A stretch of 64,000 bases of DNA from contig NZ_KZ477985.1 in assembly GCF_002837185.1 (NCBI RefSeq), positions 310,001 through 374,000 of the forward strand. The letters run 5' to 3'. The DNA is from Pseudomonas fluorescens. Its GTDB lineage: Bacteria; Pseudomonadota; Gammaproteobacteria; Pseudomonadales; Pseudomonadaceae. Shown here one piece after another: positions 49,518 through 58,907 of the stretch. The notes beneath the pieces are model-generated. The model was given only the letters and a program-made list of their open reading frames with translations. It did no database searches and was not told the origin of the DNA. Every line of letters begins with the position of its first letter. Within the stretch, counting starts at the first letter, position 1. The position numbers were made by a program, and so were the translations under genes.

Positions 49518-50975
49518 ATGTATTTTGGAAAATGGTTACACACCCGCACCCTGCTGGTCGGCTTGAGCCTTTTACTGGGCGGCTGCGCCGGCGTTTCACA
49601 GACCTCCACGCCCGCAACGCTCGACAAGCTGCTGGCCGACCCGGCGCTGCAGGGCGCCACCGTCTCGCTGATGGTGCGCGACGCCCGCACTGGCGCCACG
49701 CTTTACCAGCACAACCCCCGTACACGGTTGGTGCCCGCCTCCAACCTCAAACTGCTGACCACCGCCGCAGCGATGGATGTGCTGGGCCCGCAATACCGCT
49801 TCGCCACGCAACTGTTGAGCGATGGCATCCGCCAGGGCGATCGTCTTACCGGCAATCTCTACCTGCGCGGCCTGGGGGATCCGACCCTTCAATACGCCGA
49901 CTATCAGGCACTGGCGGCGCAATTGGCCAGTCAGGGCGTGCGCCAGGTGCAGGGCGACCTGGTATTCGACGACACCTGGTTCGATGCCGAGCGGCTGGGG
50001 GTCGATTGGTCCCATGATGATGAAACCACCTACTACGGCGCGCAGATTTCAGCGCTGACGGTGTCGCCCAATAGCGATTTTGATGCCGGCAGCGTGTTGG
50101 TCACCGCCAAGGCGCCGGTGCAAGTTGGTCAGCCTGTCAGCGTCGACATCTTTCCGCCCACCGACTACCTGCAACTGAGCAACCGCGCCGTCAGTGGGCC
50201 GGGCAACAGCTATGGGATCAATCGCCGGCATGGCACCAACCTGTTGCAGCTCAGCGGCGCGGTGGCACCGGGACGGCAGAGCCAGCAACTGATCAGCGTG
50301 TGGGAGCCGACGCAACTGGTAGCCAATCTGTTTGAACACGCCTTGGCGCAACAGGGCATTACGGTGCAGGGGCGTCGCGTGATGGGCGGGGCCAGCCCGG
50401 CGGCGGTGACGGTGCTGGCCGAGCACCAATCGGCGCCGTTGCAGGCGTTGATCACGCCACTGCTCAAACTCTCGAACAACAACATGTCCGAAGCCTTGCT
50501 CAAGGCCATGGGGCGCCAGACGGCCAACAGCGGCACAGCCGCGGCGGGCGCGGTGGCCGTGGCCGGGTTTCTCAAACGCCAGGGGCTGGACACCACCACG
50601 TTCAGCCAGGTCGACGGCTCCGGCCTGTCGCGGCGCAACCTGGTGTCGTCGCAAACCCTCACCGAGCTGCTGCTGGTCGCCAGCAAACAGCCGTGGTTCA
50701 ACGCCTGGTACAACGCCCTGCCGATTGCCGGCAACACCGACCGCATGACCGGTGGCAGCCTCGGCTATCGCCTGCGCGGCACCCCGGCCGAAAACAATCT
50801 GCACGCCAAGACCGGCTCCATGACCGGTGTTTCGTCATTGAGCGGCTACGTGACCGACGCCCAAGGGCGCAAGTTGGTGTTCTCGATGCTGAGCAACCAC
50901 TACGTGGTGGCCGGCGCACAGGTCAAGACGCTGGAAGATCGCGTGGCAGTGGCGCTGTCGCGCGGGGCCCCATGA
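49518..50975 (+). CDS. dacB: D-alanyl-D-alanine carboxypeptidase/endopeptidase DacB (PBP4 type)
   Basis: 485 residues. Class C penicillin-binding protein that trims peptide side chains or cross-links of peptidoglycan. Active-site motifs: S75-x-x-K78 in PASNLKLL, SNN in LLKLSNNNMSEALL and KTG in HAKTGSMTGVSS. The N-terminus carries a lipobox-like sequence (LLLGGC, Cys23), so it may be a lipoprotein. In pseudomonads loss of PBP4 can induce AmpC beta-lactamase. It converges with hmgR with only 1 base between them. Confidence 0.93.
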   Translation: MYFGKWLHTRTLLVGLSLLLGGCAGVSQTSTPATLDKLLADPALQGATVSLMVRDARTGATLYQHNPRTRLVPASNLKLLTTAAAMDVLGPQYRFATQLLSDGIRQGDRLTGNLYLRGLGDPTLQYADYQALAAQLASQGVRQVQGDLVFDDTWFDAERLGVDWSHDDETTYYGAQISALTVSPNSDFDAGSVLVTAKAPVQVGQPVSVDIFPPTDYLQLSNRAVSGPGNSYGINRRHGTNLLQLSGAVAPGRQSQQLISVWEPTQLVANLFEHALAQQGITVQGRRVMGGASPAAVTVLAEHQSAPLQALITPLLKLSNNNMSEALLKAMGRQTANSGTAAAGAVAVAGFLKRQGLDTTTFSQVDGSGLSRRNLVSSQTLTELLLVASKQPWFNAWYNALPIAGNTDRMTGGSLGYRLRGTPAENNLHAKTGSMTGVSSLSGYVTDAQGRKLVFSMLSNHYVVAGAQVKTLEDRVAVALSRGAP

Positions 50976-50976
50976 T

Positions 50977-51756
50977 TCAGGGCTGATAGCCCATGCGCCA
51001 ACTCACGGCCCGGGTCGCCGCCAGCAAATGCTGCGCCGCCGGGCCGTCCTCGTCGGCGTGAAACAGCGAGGTGGGGCCGACCACGGTCATGACCGCCGCC
51101 ACGTGCCCGGTTGCGTTGAACACGGGCGCTGATAACGCATCCACGCCGGGCATCAGCAAGCCATGCACAAAGTGCAGGCCACGGCTGCGGATCTGTTCGC
51201 AGAGGGTGGCGTAGGCCGCATCGTCTGCCAGGGCGTGGGCGATACCGGCCTGGATTTCGCGCTCGCGCAATTCCACGGTCTCCCGCGACGGCAGGTAGGC
51301 GCTGAATACCAGCCCGGTGGACGAACTCAATAGCGGCAATACCGACCCCAACTGCGTCACCACCGTGACGGCGCGCACCGCCGGCTCGATCTGCACCACG
51401 GTCGCCCCCTGGTTGCCCCACACCGCCAGAAAGCAGGTTTCATTCAACTCATCGCGCAGCTCCGCCAGCGGCAGTGCGCCGACCTTCAACACATCCATGC
51501 TGCCCAGCGCTGCCAGGCCCACGCGCAACGCTTCGCGGCCCAGGCCATAGTGGTTGGTGGCCGTGTTCTGTTCGGCAAAGCCCGACGCGATCAGCGCCTG
51601 CAAGTAGCGGTGTACCTTGCTCGCCGGCATCTGCACATGGTCGGCCAGGCGCGACAATGACGTGGAGGGCGACAGTTGCGCCAGGGCCTTGAGGATATCG
51701 GTGCCCACCTCAGCCGAGCGGACTTTCTGTTTACCGGTGTCGCGGGGCTTTTCCAT
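50977..51756 (-). CDS. hmgR: IclR-family regulator of homogentisate genes (HmgR)
   Basis: 259 residues. N-terminal winged helix-turn-helix (ILKALAQLSPSTSLSRLADHVQMPASKVHRYLQALIASGF) and C-terminal IclR effector domain. It is divergent from hmgA, as in P. putida, where HmgR represses hmgABC and homogentisate releases it. The start chosen is the ATG at 51754-51756 (MEKPRDTGKQKV); the frame is open to a TTG at 51819 that would overlap the operator. A 15-base palindrome lies between the two genes. Confidence 0.88.
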   Translation of the reverse strand: MEKPRDTGKQKVRSAEVGTDILKALAQLSPSTSLSRLADHVQMPASKVHRYLQALIASGFAEQNTATNHYGLGREALRVGLAALGSMDVLKVGALPLAELRDELNETCFLAVWGNQGATVVQIEPAVRAVTVVTQLGSVLPLLSSSTGLVFSAYLPSRETVELREREIQAGIAHALADDAAYATLCEQIRSRGLHFVHGLLMPGVDALSAPVFNATGHVAAVMTVVGPTSLFHADEDGPAAQHLLAATRAVSWRMGYQP

Positions 51757-51820
51757 GGGAGAGCGAGAATCCGAGAGATGAGTGGGCGTCTTTATAGCTT
51801 GACGCTCCCTGGCGATCAAA

Positions 51821-51835
51821 TTACGTTATGCGTAA
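51821..51835. promoter_or_regulatory. Candidate HmgR operator (palindrome)
   Basis: TTACG-TTATG-CGTAA, a perfect 5-base inverted repeat with 5-base spacer, 39 bases before the hmgA ATG. A further TTACG half-site occurs at 51842-51846. IclR regulators bind such short palindromes; P. putida HmgR binds a palindrome at the same place. Assigned by position and symmetry only. Confidence 0.55.
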
Positions 51836-51874
51836 CTGGATTACGATAAAAACAACTGACCCAGAGGACGCTCC

Positions 51875-53158
51875 ATGAACCTCGAATACCTGTCGGGCTT
51901 TGGCAATGAATTTGCCAGCGAAGCCTTGCCTGGCGCACTGCCCGTTGGCCAGAATTCGCCGCAGAAAGCGCCCTACGGGCTGTACACCGAACTGTTCTCC
52001 GGCACCGCGTTCACCATGGCGCGCAGCGAAGCGCGGCGTACCTGGCTGTACCGCATCCAGCCGTCGGCCAATCACCCGGCGTTTATCAAGCTGGAGCGGC
52101 AATTGGCCGGTGGGCCACTGGGCGCGGTGACGCCCAATCGGTTGCGTTGGAACCCGTTGGACGTTCCAGGTGAGCCGACCGACTTTATCGACGGGCTCGC
52201 AGCAATGGTGGCCAATTCCGGGTCGGAAAAACCCTCAGGGATCAGCATCTACCACTACCGCGCCAATCGGTCGATGGAGCGGGTGTTTTTCAATGCCGAC
52301 GGCGAATGGTTGATCGTGCCCGAACAGGGCCGTTTGCGTATCACCACTGAGCTTGGCGTGCTGGAAGTCGAGCCGCTGGACATTGTGGTATTGCCACGCG
52401 GGCTCAAATTTCGCGTCGAACTGCTCGACGCCCAGGCACGCGGTTACGTCGCCGAGAACCATGGCGCGCCGCTGCGCCTGCCGGAGCTTGGCCCGATTGG
52501 CAGCAACGGCCTGGCCAACCCGCGCGACTTCCTGACGCCGGTCGCCCACTACGAAGACCTCAAGCAACCGACCACCCTGGTGCAGAAGTTCCTCGGCGAG
52601 CTGTGGGCGTGCGAACTCGACCATTCGCCGCTCAATGTGGTCGCCTGGCACGGCAACAACGTGCCGTACAAATACGACCTGCGCCGCTTCAACACCCTCG
52701 GCACGGTGAGCTTCGATCACCCGGATCCGTCGATCTTCACCGTCCTGACCTCGCCCACCAGCGTGCATGGCCTGGCCAACCTCGACTTCGTGATCTTCCC
52801 GCCGCGCTGGATGGTGGCCGAGAACACCTTCCGGCCGCCGTGGTTCCACCGCAACCTGATGAACGAATACATGGGCCTGATCCAGGGCGCCTACGATGCC
52901 AAGGCCGAGGGTTTCCTGCCCGGCGGCGCGTCGCTGCACAGCTGCATGAGCGCCCATGGACCGGATGGCGAGACCTGCACCAGGGCGATCAATGCCGAGC
53001 TGGCACCGCACAAGATCGACAACACCATGGCCTTCATGTTCGAGACCAGCCAAGTGCTGCGGCCCACACAGTTCGCCTTGCAATGCCCGCAACTGCAGCC
53101 CTCTTACGACGCGTGCTGGGCCGCACTGCCCGCCACCTTCAACCCGAATCGGAGATAG
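51875..53158 (+). CDS. hmgA: Homogentisate 1,2-dioxygenase HmgA
   Basis: 427 residues. Opens the homogentisate ring to maleylacetoacetate with Fe(II) and O2. Iron ligands are recognisable: the His and Glu in [12 protein letters not shown] and the His in [10 protein letters not shown]. The N-terminus [20 protein letters not shown] is family-typical. AGAGGACGCTCC precedes the ATG. First gene of the hmgA-fahA-maiA unit; its loss would give a brown pyomelanin phenotype. Confidence 0.97.
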   Translation: MNLEYLSGFGNEFASEALPGALPVGQNSPQKAPYGLYTELFSGTAFTMARSEARRTWLYRIQPSANHPAFIKLERQLAGGPLGAVTPNRLRWNPLDVPGEPTDFIDGLAAMVANSGSEKPSGISIYHYRANRSMERVFFNADGEWLIVPEQGRLRITTELGVLEVEPLDIVVLPRGLKFRVELLDAQARGYVAENHGAPLRLPELGPIGSNGLANPRDFLTPVAHYEDLKQPTTLVQKFLGELWACELDHSPLNVVAWHGNNVPYKYDLRRFNTLGTVSFDHPDPSIFTVLTSPTSVHGLANLDFVIFPPRWMVAENTFRPPWFHRNLMNEYMGLIQGAYDAKAEGFLPGGASLHSCMSAHGPDGETCTRAINAELAPHKIDNTMAFMFETSQVLRPTQFALQCPQLQPSYDACWAALPATFNPNRR

Positions 53159-53161
53159 CCC

Positions 53162-54448
53162 ATGACTCAACCAACGCAGACCCGCAGCTGGGTGGCCTCG
53201 GCCAACGGTCACGCGGACTTCCCCCTGCAAAATCTGCCGCTGGGGGTGTTCAGCCTCAATGGCTCGGCGCCGCGCAGTGGCGTGGCGATTGGCGACGCGG
53301 TTTTCGACCTGCACGCGGCGCTGGACCAGTTTGACGGTGAAGCCCGGCGAGCAGTGGAAGCGACCGCCGGTGGCCAATTGAATGCCTTTTTCGAACTTGG
53401 CCGCGGCCCCCGCGTGGCGTTACGCGAGCGCCTGCTGCAATTGCTGGCCGAAGGCAGCCCGCTGCAAACCCGTGAGGCGCAGGTGTTGCACCGTGCCGCC
53501 GATTGCCGGATGCACCTGCCGGCCAGGATCAATGACTACACCGACTTCTATGTTGGCATCGAACACGCGCAGAACGTCGGCAAACTGTTCCGTCCCGACA
53601 ACCCGCTGTTGCCCAACTACAAGTACGTGCCGATTGGTTACCACGGCCGTGCCTCAACCATTCGCCCCTCGGGCACCGAGGTCCGTCGCCCCAAAGGCCA
53701 GACCTTGCCCGCCGGCCAAGCCGAACCGACGTTCGGCCCCTGCGCACGCCTGGACTATGAGTTGGAACTGGGTATCTGGATCGGCCAGGGCAATGCCATG
53801 GGCGATGCGATTGCCATAGGCGACGCGGCCGAACATATCGCCGGCTTCTGCCTGCTCAACGACTGGTCGGCGCGGGATATCCAGGCCTGGGAGTACCAGC
53901 CGCTCGGCCCGTTCCTGTCCAAAAGCTTCATCACCAGCATCTCGCCATGGGTGGTGACGGCCGAGGCGCTGGAGCCATTTCGCAAGGCGCAACCGCCGCG
54001 CCCCGAAGGCGATCCGCAGCCATTGCCGTACCTGCTGGACCCTCGCGATCAGAAGGCGGGCGCTTTCGATATCGAACTGGAAGTGCTGCTGACCACGGCG
54101 TCGATGCGTGAACAGAACCTGCCGGCCCATCGCCTGACCTTGAGCAACACCCAACATATGTACTGGACCGTGGCGCAAATGGTGGCGCACCACAGCGTCA
54201 ACGGCTGCCAGTTGCAAGCCGGTGACCTGTTTGGTTCGGGCACCTTGTCCGGCCCGCAGCCGGGGCAGTTCGGCAGCCTGCTGGAAATCACCGAAGGCGG
54301 CAAAAAGCCGATTGAGTTGGCTTCTGGTGAGGTGCGCAAATTTCTTGAAGACGGCGATGAAATCATCCTGCGTGCCCGCTGCAATCGTGAAGGCTACGCC
54401 TCCATCGGTTTCGGTGAATGCCGCGGTACCGTAGTCGCCGCACGCTGA
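53162..54448 (+). CDS. fahA: Fumarylacetoacetase
   Basis: 428 residues, hydrolyses fumarylacetoacetate to fumarate and acetoacetate. N-terminal SH3-like part, then the FAH domain: YTDFYVGIEHAQNVGKLFRP, metal-binding DYELELGIWIG (E ligands) and NDWSARDIQAWEYQPLGPF (D ligand). It begins 3 bases after the hmgA stop. The gene is called hmgB in P. putida. Confidence 0.96.
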   Translation: MTQPTQTRSWVASANGHADFPLQNLPLGVFSLNGSAPRSGVAIGDAVFDLHAALDQFDGEARRAVEATAGGQLNAFFELGRGPRVALRERLLQLLAEGSPLQTREAQVLHRAADCRMHLPARINDYTDFYVGIEHAQNVGKLFRPDNPLLPNYKYVPIGYHGRASTIRPSGTEVRRPKGQTLPAGQAEPTFGPCARLDYELELGIWIGQGNAMGDAIAIGDAAEHIAGFCLLNDWSARDIQAWEYQPLGPFLSKSFITSISPWVVTAEALEPFRKAQPPRPEGDPQPLPYLLDPRDQKAGAFDIELEVLLTTASMREQNLPAHRLTLSNTQHMYWTVAQMVAHHSVNGCQLQAGDLFGSGTLSGPQPGQFGSLLEITEGGKKPIELASGEVRKFLEDGDEIILRARCNREGYASIGFGECRGTVVAAR

Positions 54449-54460
54449 GAGGGCAGGGTC

Positions 54461-55096
54461 ATGGAACTGTATACGTATTACCGTTCTACCGCGTCGTACC
54501 GGGTGCGCATCGCCCTGGCCCTCAAGGGCCTGGATTTCACCGCGATACCGGTCAATCTGCTGGTGCCGGCGGGCGGCGCCAATCGCCAGCCCGAGTTCCT
54601 GGCGATCAATCCGCAAGGGCGCGTGCCGGCCTTGCGCAGCGATGAGGGGCAATTGTTGCTTCAATCCCAGGCGATCATCGAATACCTGGAGGAACGTTAT
54701 CCACAGGTACCGCTGCTCTCGAAGGACCTGACCGCCCGTGCCCATCAACGCGCGGTGGCCTCGATCATCGCCTGCGATATCCACCCGTTGCATAACTCCA
54801 GTACTCAGAACCTGCTGCGCCAGTGGGGCCACGATGAGGGGCAATTGCTGGAGTGGATCGGGCATTGGATCAGCCAGGGCCTGGGCACGGTGGAGCAGTT
54901 GATTGGCGACACAGGGTTTTGCTTTGGCGAGCAGCCGGGCTTGGCGGACACGTTTCTGATTCCCCAGCTGTATGCCGCCGAACGTTTCAAGGTGCCGTTG
55001 GGTGCGTACCCGCGCATCGGCCGAGTGGCGGCGTTGGCGGCGCAGCATCCGGCGTTCGTGCAGGCTCACCCGGCCCACCAACCTGACACCCCATAG
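54461..55096 (+). CDS. maiA: Maleylacetoacetate isomerase (zeta-class glutathione transferase)
   Basis: 211 residues. Isomerises maleylacetoacetate to fumarylacetoacetate using glutathione. N-terminal thioredoxin-like domain with the glutathione-activating stretch YRSTASYRVRIALALKG (the usual SSC/STS motif reads STAS here), and PEFLAINPQGRVPALRSDEG. C-terminal helical GST domain. Third gene of the unit, 12 bases after fahA. Called hmgC in P. putida. Confidence 0.95.
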   Translation: MELYTYYRSTASYRVRIALALKGLDFTAIPVNLLVPAGGANRQPEFLAINPQGRVPALRSDEGQLLLQSQAIIEYLEERYPQVPLLSKDLTARAHQRAVASIIACDIHPLHNSSTQNLLRQWGHDEGQLLEWIGHWISQGLGTVEQLIGDTGFCFGEQPGLADTFLIPQLYAAERFKVPLGAYPRIGRVAALAAQHPAFVQAHPAHQPDTP

Positions 55097-55121
55097 CGCT
55101 CAAAACTGCAGGGCTCCAAAT

Positions 55122-55208
55122 GTGGGAGGGGGCTTGCCCCCGATAGCGGTGTGTCAGTTGATAAATGTATTGCTGATGCAGAGCAATCGGGGGCAAGCCC
55201 CCTCCCAC
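55122..55208. repeat. REPIN, copy 4
   Basis: Inverted arms GTGGGAGGGGGCTTGCCCCC and GGGGGCAAGCCCCCTCCCAC with a ~45-base spacer. Located between maiA and the MFS gene; it may separate their transcription. Confidence 0.87.
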
Positions 55209-55248
55209 AGTGAGCGTGCCAACCTAATAAAAATAAAGGTCCCTTGCG

Positions 55249-56580
55249 ATGCACAATCAGCTTGCCAGCTTCCGCGCGGCACTCGACGCCCGTCCGGTGT
55301 CGCGCTACCAGTGGTTGATTCTTCTGTTGCTGGCATTGCTGCTGGTGACCGACGGCTACGACGCCCAGGTGCTGGGCTATGTAGTCCCGGCCTTGGCCAA
55401 GGACTGGGGCCTGGAAAAAGCCGCGTTCGGGCCGGTGTTCAGCGCCAACCTGCTCGGCCTGACACTGGGCTCGCTGCTGGTGACACCGCTGGCGGACCGG
55501 TTCGGCGTGCGGCGTATCCTGTTGGGCTGTGTGCTGATCTACGCCAGCCTCACCGTATTGATGGTGTTTGCCGATTCGTTGACCACATTGATGGCCGCAC
55601 GCTTCATCTGCGGCATCGGCATGGGCGGCGCGATGCCCAGCGCCATGGCCCTGATGTCGGAATATTCACCGCCCCGCATGCGCACGTTGATGGTCACTCT
55701 GGCAGCCTGTGGTTTCTCGTTCGGCGGTGCGGCGGGTGGTTTCGTGGCGGCCGGGTTTATTGATGGCTTTGGTTGGCAGGCGGTGTTTCTGGCGGGTGGG
55801 GTGACGCCGTTGCTGCTGTTCCCGTTCCTGCTGTGGTTGCTGCCCGAATCCCTGCCGCGTTTGCTGCGGGATGCGCCGCCTTATCTGCGTCTACGCAAAG
55901 TCACCGCGCGCATGTTGCCCGACTGGCAACCGCCGCCTGCCAGCGAAGCCGAAAATCTCCAGGAGCAGGGCAGCCAACTGACGGTGCTGGAGCTGTTTCG
56001 CAATGGCTACGCACGCCCGACGTTGCTGATCTGGGCGACTTTTTTCGTCAGCCTGATCCTGCTGTACTTCATGATCAGTTGGTTGCCTTCGCTGCTGCTC
56101 GAAAGCGGGCTGGCGCTGAACCAGGCCAATCTGGTGACCTCGATGTTCCTGTTCGCCGGCACCTTGGGCGCGATTGGCATGGCCTGGTTGGCCGATCGGT
56201 TGAAAAGCAAGGTGCGTCTGCTCTCCGGCGTGCTGGCAGCGGCCGCGGTGTGCACGGTGTTGCTGGGCCTGAATCATGACAACCCTGGCTACCTGGTGGC
56301 CTGCGTGTTTGCCGCCGGGTTCTGCATCATCGGCGGGCAACTGACCCTGAATGCGTTCGCCAGCAATTTCTACCCGGCGCACGTGCGCGCCACCGGCACG
56401 GGCTGGGCGCTGGGCGTGGGGCGTTTCGGGTCGATTCTGGGGCCGTTGTTCGGCAGCATGTTGCTGGCGATGCATATCCCGGTGCAGCAGATTTTCTTTT
56501 TCTGTGGGATTCCAGCGGTGATTGCCGCGTTGTTGATTATTCAGGTGCGCTCGCCGGTGGCCCGCTTGAAGGTGCGTTAA
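55249..56580 (+). CDS. MFS transporter, aromatic acid:H+ symporter (AAHS) family
   Basis: 443 residues, 12 membrane segments. The first helix holds the diagnostic DGYDAQVLGYVVPAL and the loop 2-3 motif is PLADRFGVRR. AAHS carriers (PcaK, BenK) take up benzoate-type acids. Its place after the homogentisate genes suggests an aromatic acid such as a phenylacetate derivative or homogentisate, by context only. Stop codon overlaps the converging sirB1-like gene by 4 bases. Confidence 0.88.
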   Translation: MHNQLASFRAALDARPVSRYQWLILLLLALLLVTDGYDAQVLGYVVPALAKDWGLEKAAFGPVFSANLLGLTLGSLLVTPLADRFGVRRILLGCVLIYASLTVLMVFADSLTTLMAARFICGIGMGGAMPSAMALMSEYSPPRMRTLMVTLAACGFSFGGAAGGFVAAGFIDGFGWQAVFLAGGVTPLLLFPFLLWLLPESLPRLLRDAPPYLRLRKVTARMLPDWQPPPASEAENLQEQGSQLTVLELFRNGYARPTLLIWATFFVSLILLYFMISWLPSLLLESGLALNQANLVTSMFLFAGTLGAIGMAWLADRLKSKVRLLSGVLAAAAVCTVLLGLNHDNPGYLVACVFAAGFCIIGGQLTLNAFASNFYPAHVRATGTGWALGVGRFGSILGPLFGSMLLAMHIPVQQIFFFCGIPAVIAALLIIQVRSPVARLKVR

Positions 56581-57380
56581 TGCACGATGGCGTTGGGCGG
56601 CAGATGGCCGAGTCGCTCGGTCAGGCGCAGGCGCTGGATCGGGTCTTCGCTGAGCATCAGCGCGTGTTCCAGGTCAAAGCGCTCGGCGCTCGGGCAGTCC
56701 AGGCGCTGATACAGGCTGGCGCGTGCCAGGTAATCGGCAGCGCTGGCATTGCCCAGTTCCAGTACGCGCTCGGCATCCACCAGGGCGGCCAGCGGTTCGT
56801 CGTTGGCCAGGTAAAGTTGGCGCAGATTACGTGACAGCCGCTGCAGGATCGAGCGAGGCTCGGCGGTGTGCAGGTGCTCGGCCTGCAATTTGAGGTTCGG
56901 GCCATATTGGCGATGCAGCAGTTCGCGACAGTCGTTGGGATACAGGCGTCGGCCACCACAGGGGTCCAGCAGGTGATCGGCACCGGGCACCCGCAGCAGG
57001 AAGTGGCCAGGGAAATTCACCCCCACCATGGGGATGTCCAGGCGCCGCGCCAGTTCCAGGGCGATCAGGCCCATGGCCAGGGGTTGCCCGCGCTTGCGCT
57101 GCAACACCTTGTCCAACAAGGCGGCGGCGGGGCGCAACGGGGTGAAATCATCCTGGGCAAACCCCAAGTCGTTCATGCGCCGCAGCAACGGTTGACCCAG
57201 CTCATCGCACGGCAGCACCGGCATGCCCAGGCTGACCTGCTGTTGCAACAGGCTGAATGCCTGCAGGATCAGCAACGGCTGTACGGTGGCGTCGTGTTCG
57301 GCAGCAATCCACAGCGCGGCTTCGAACAGCGCGGGGGGTGAACGCTCCAGGCAGGCGAAAAAAGCGGTGCGGGGATTCAT
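56577..57380 (-). CDS. SirB1-family transglutaminase-like/TPR protein
   Basis: 267 residues. Contains the family hallmark RGQPLAMGLIALELARRLDI followed by GVNFPGHFLLRVPG and LDPCGGRRLYPNDCRELL. C-terminal TPR-like helices (DAERVLELGNASAADYLARASLYQRLD) follow. The E. coli relative (YchA/SirB1) lies near prfA; its function is unknown. The transglutaminase Cys position is not conserved in the obvious way, so catalysis is doubtful. Confidence 0.85.
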   Translation of the reverse strand: MNPRTAFFACLERSPPALFEAALWIAAEHDATVQPLLILQAFSLLQQQVSLGMPVLPCDELGQPLLRRMNDLGFAQDDFTPLRPAAALLDKVLQRKRGQPLAMGLIALELARRLDIPMVGVNFPGHFLLRVPGADHLLDPCGGRRLYPNDCRELLHRQYGPNLKLQAEHLHTAEPRSILQRLSRNLRQLYLANDEPLAALVDAERVLELGNASAADYLARASLYQRLDCPSAERFDLEHALMLSEDPIQRLRLTERLGHLPPNAIVH

Positions 57381-57567
57381 TGCATTCTCCGGCGGATGCT
57401 CTCGTTTTAGCCTTGCTGTGAATTTTCGTCCAGCACCATAAGAAATATCCCACTCGCTTATGTCACAGAACTCACGAAATTGGGCGGCTTATTCCAGTGC
57501 AATCCAGCACTTTTCTGCCGCCAGCCTATACTTGGGCCACTACCAGAAGTGATTCGGGAGCACGACG

Positions 57568-58587
57568 ATGTTTGCGCTCATGCACAGCACCCGCCTGGAA
57601 TCGCTGCACCTGAGCGTCGACCCGGTGACCGGGCTGAAGGCGATCATCGCCATCCATAACAGCCGCCTGGGGCCTGCCTTGGGCGGCTGCCGCTACCTGG
57701 CTTATCCCGACGATGAAACGGCCATGGCCGACGCCGCACGCCTGGCCCAAGGCATGAGCTACAAAGCCGCCCTGGCCGGCCTGCCGGTGGGGGGCGGCAC
57801 GGCGGTCATCCTGCGCCCGGGCCATGTGGAGAGCCGTGCCGCGCTGTTTGAAGCCTTCGGCCGCTGTGTCGAGCAGCTTGGCGGGCGCTACATTACCGCC
57901 ATCGACAGCGGCACTTCGGTCGCCGACATGGATTGCATCGCCCAACACACTCGCTTCGTCACCAGCACCAGCGCCGCCGGCGACCCGGCGCCCCATGCGG
58001 CCATGGGTGTGTTTGCCGGCATTCGCACCACCGCCATGGCCCGCCTGGGCAGTGATAACCTCGAAGGCCTGCGCGTGGCGGTGCAGGGCTTGGGCAATGT
58101 CGGTTACGCCCTGGCCGAACAACTGCATGCGGCGGGCGCCGAACTGCTCGTCAGCGACATCGACCACGGCAAGGTGCAACTGGCCATGGAACAATTGGGC
58201 GCCCACCCCATCGCCAACGACGCCTTGCTCAGCACCCCCTGCGACATCCTCGCCCCGTGCGGCCTGGGCGCGGTGCTCAATCGCCAAAGCGTCGGCCAAC
58301 TGCGCTGCGCCGCCGTTGCCGGTTCTGCCAGTGCACAACTGACCCGCCTGGACATTGCCGATCAGTTGGAAGGCCGCGGCATCCTCTACGCTCCCGACTA
58401 CGTGATCAATTCCGGCGGCCTGATCTACGTGGCCCTCAAACACAACGGCGCCGAGCTGCCCAGCATCACCGCGCACCTGTCCAACATCGGCAGGCGCCTG
58501 ACCGAAATCTACGCCCATGCCCAGGCTGAAAAACGCTCCCCGGCACGTGTCGCGGACGAACTCGCCGAGCGCCTGCTCTACCCATGA
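57568..58587 (+). CDS. Leucine dehydrogenase family protein with altered catalytic lysine
   Basis: 339 residues of the Glu/Leu/Phe/Val dehydrogenase family, which normally deaminates branched-chain amino acids with NAD+. The substrate-binding lysine is present (QGMSYKAALAG, K66). Twelve residues on, the catalytic lysine of the canonical GGGK(A/T)VI motif is threonine (GGGTAVI, T78; codon ACG at 57799-57801). One base change (AAG to ACG) explains it. The Rossmann motif VQGLGNVG and DYVINSGGLI are intact, and the rest of the frame is undamaged. It may have lost dehydrogenase activity, or the base may be a sequencing error. It is monocistronic. Confidence 0.88.
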   Translation: MFALMHSTRLESLHLSVDPVTGLKAIIAIHNSRLGPALGGCRYLAYPDDETAMADAARLAQGMSYKAALAGLPVGGGTAVILRPGHVESRAALFEAFGRCVEQLGGRYITAIDSGTSVADMDCIAQHTRFVTSTSAAGDPAPHAAMGVFAGIRTTAMARLGSDNLEGLRVAVQGLGNVGYALAEQLHAAGAELLVSDIDHGKVQLAMEQLGAHPIANDALLSTPCDILAPCGLGAVLNRQSVGQLRCAAVAGSASAQLTRLDIADQLEGRGILYAPDYVINSGGLIYVALKHNGAELPSITAHLSNIGRRLTEIYAHAQAEKRSPARVADELAERLLYP

Positions 58588-58598
58588 CCCGGCCTTAA

Positions 58599-58632
58599 AT
58601 TAAAAAGGCCCTGAGTCGATGATTCAGGGCCT
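58599..58632 (-). terminator. Terminator after yebG
   Basis: On the minus strand AGGCCCTGA pairs with TCAGGGCCT and runs into TTTTTAATTT, a good terminator for yebG. In the plus direction, for the dehydrogenase gene, the hairpin has only a weak T tract. Confidence 0.82.
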
Positions 58633-58646
58633 GTTCAATTCGGGCT

Positions 58647-58907
58647 TTATTCCGCCACCGCGTTCAACAACTCGGACAGCGCGTCCGGTTGGCTCTTGAA
58701 CGCCTTGGCAAACACATCGCGGTTCTTCGCCATATAGATCCCGGCTTCTTCCACCTGCTGCTCGCTCAAGGACGGCACGGCTTTTTGCAACACTTCTGCC
58801 AGCAACTCAGCGAGTTCAAGCATCTTGTCATGAGCGTCAGCTTCGGCTTTATTCATGAACAAACGCTCCTGATCTCGGCTGCTGCGGTATACCACTTCGA
58901 CGGCCAT
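58647..58907 (-). CDS. yebG: SOS-induced protein YebG
   Basis: 86 residues. The family start MAVEVVYRSS and the conserved block NKAEADAHDKMLELAELLAE are present. E. coli YebG is induced by DNA damage through LexA; its biochemical role is unknown. A perfect LexA box lies 42 bases upstream of the start codon, which supports both identity and SOS control. Confidence 0.9.
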   Translation of the reverse strand: MAVEVVYRSSRDQERLFMNKAEADAHDKMLELAELLAEVLQKAVPSLSEQQVEEAGIYMAKNRDVFAKAFKSQPDALSELLNAVAE

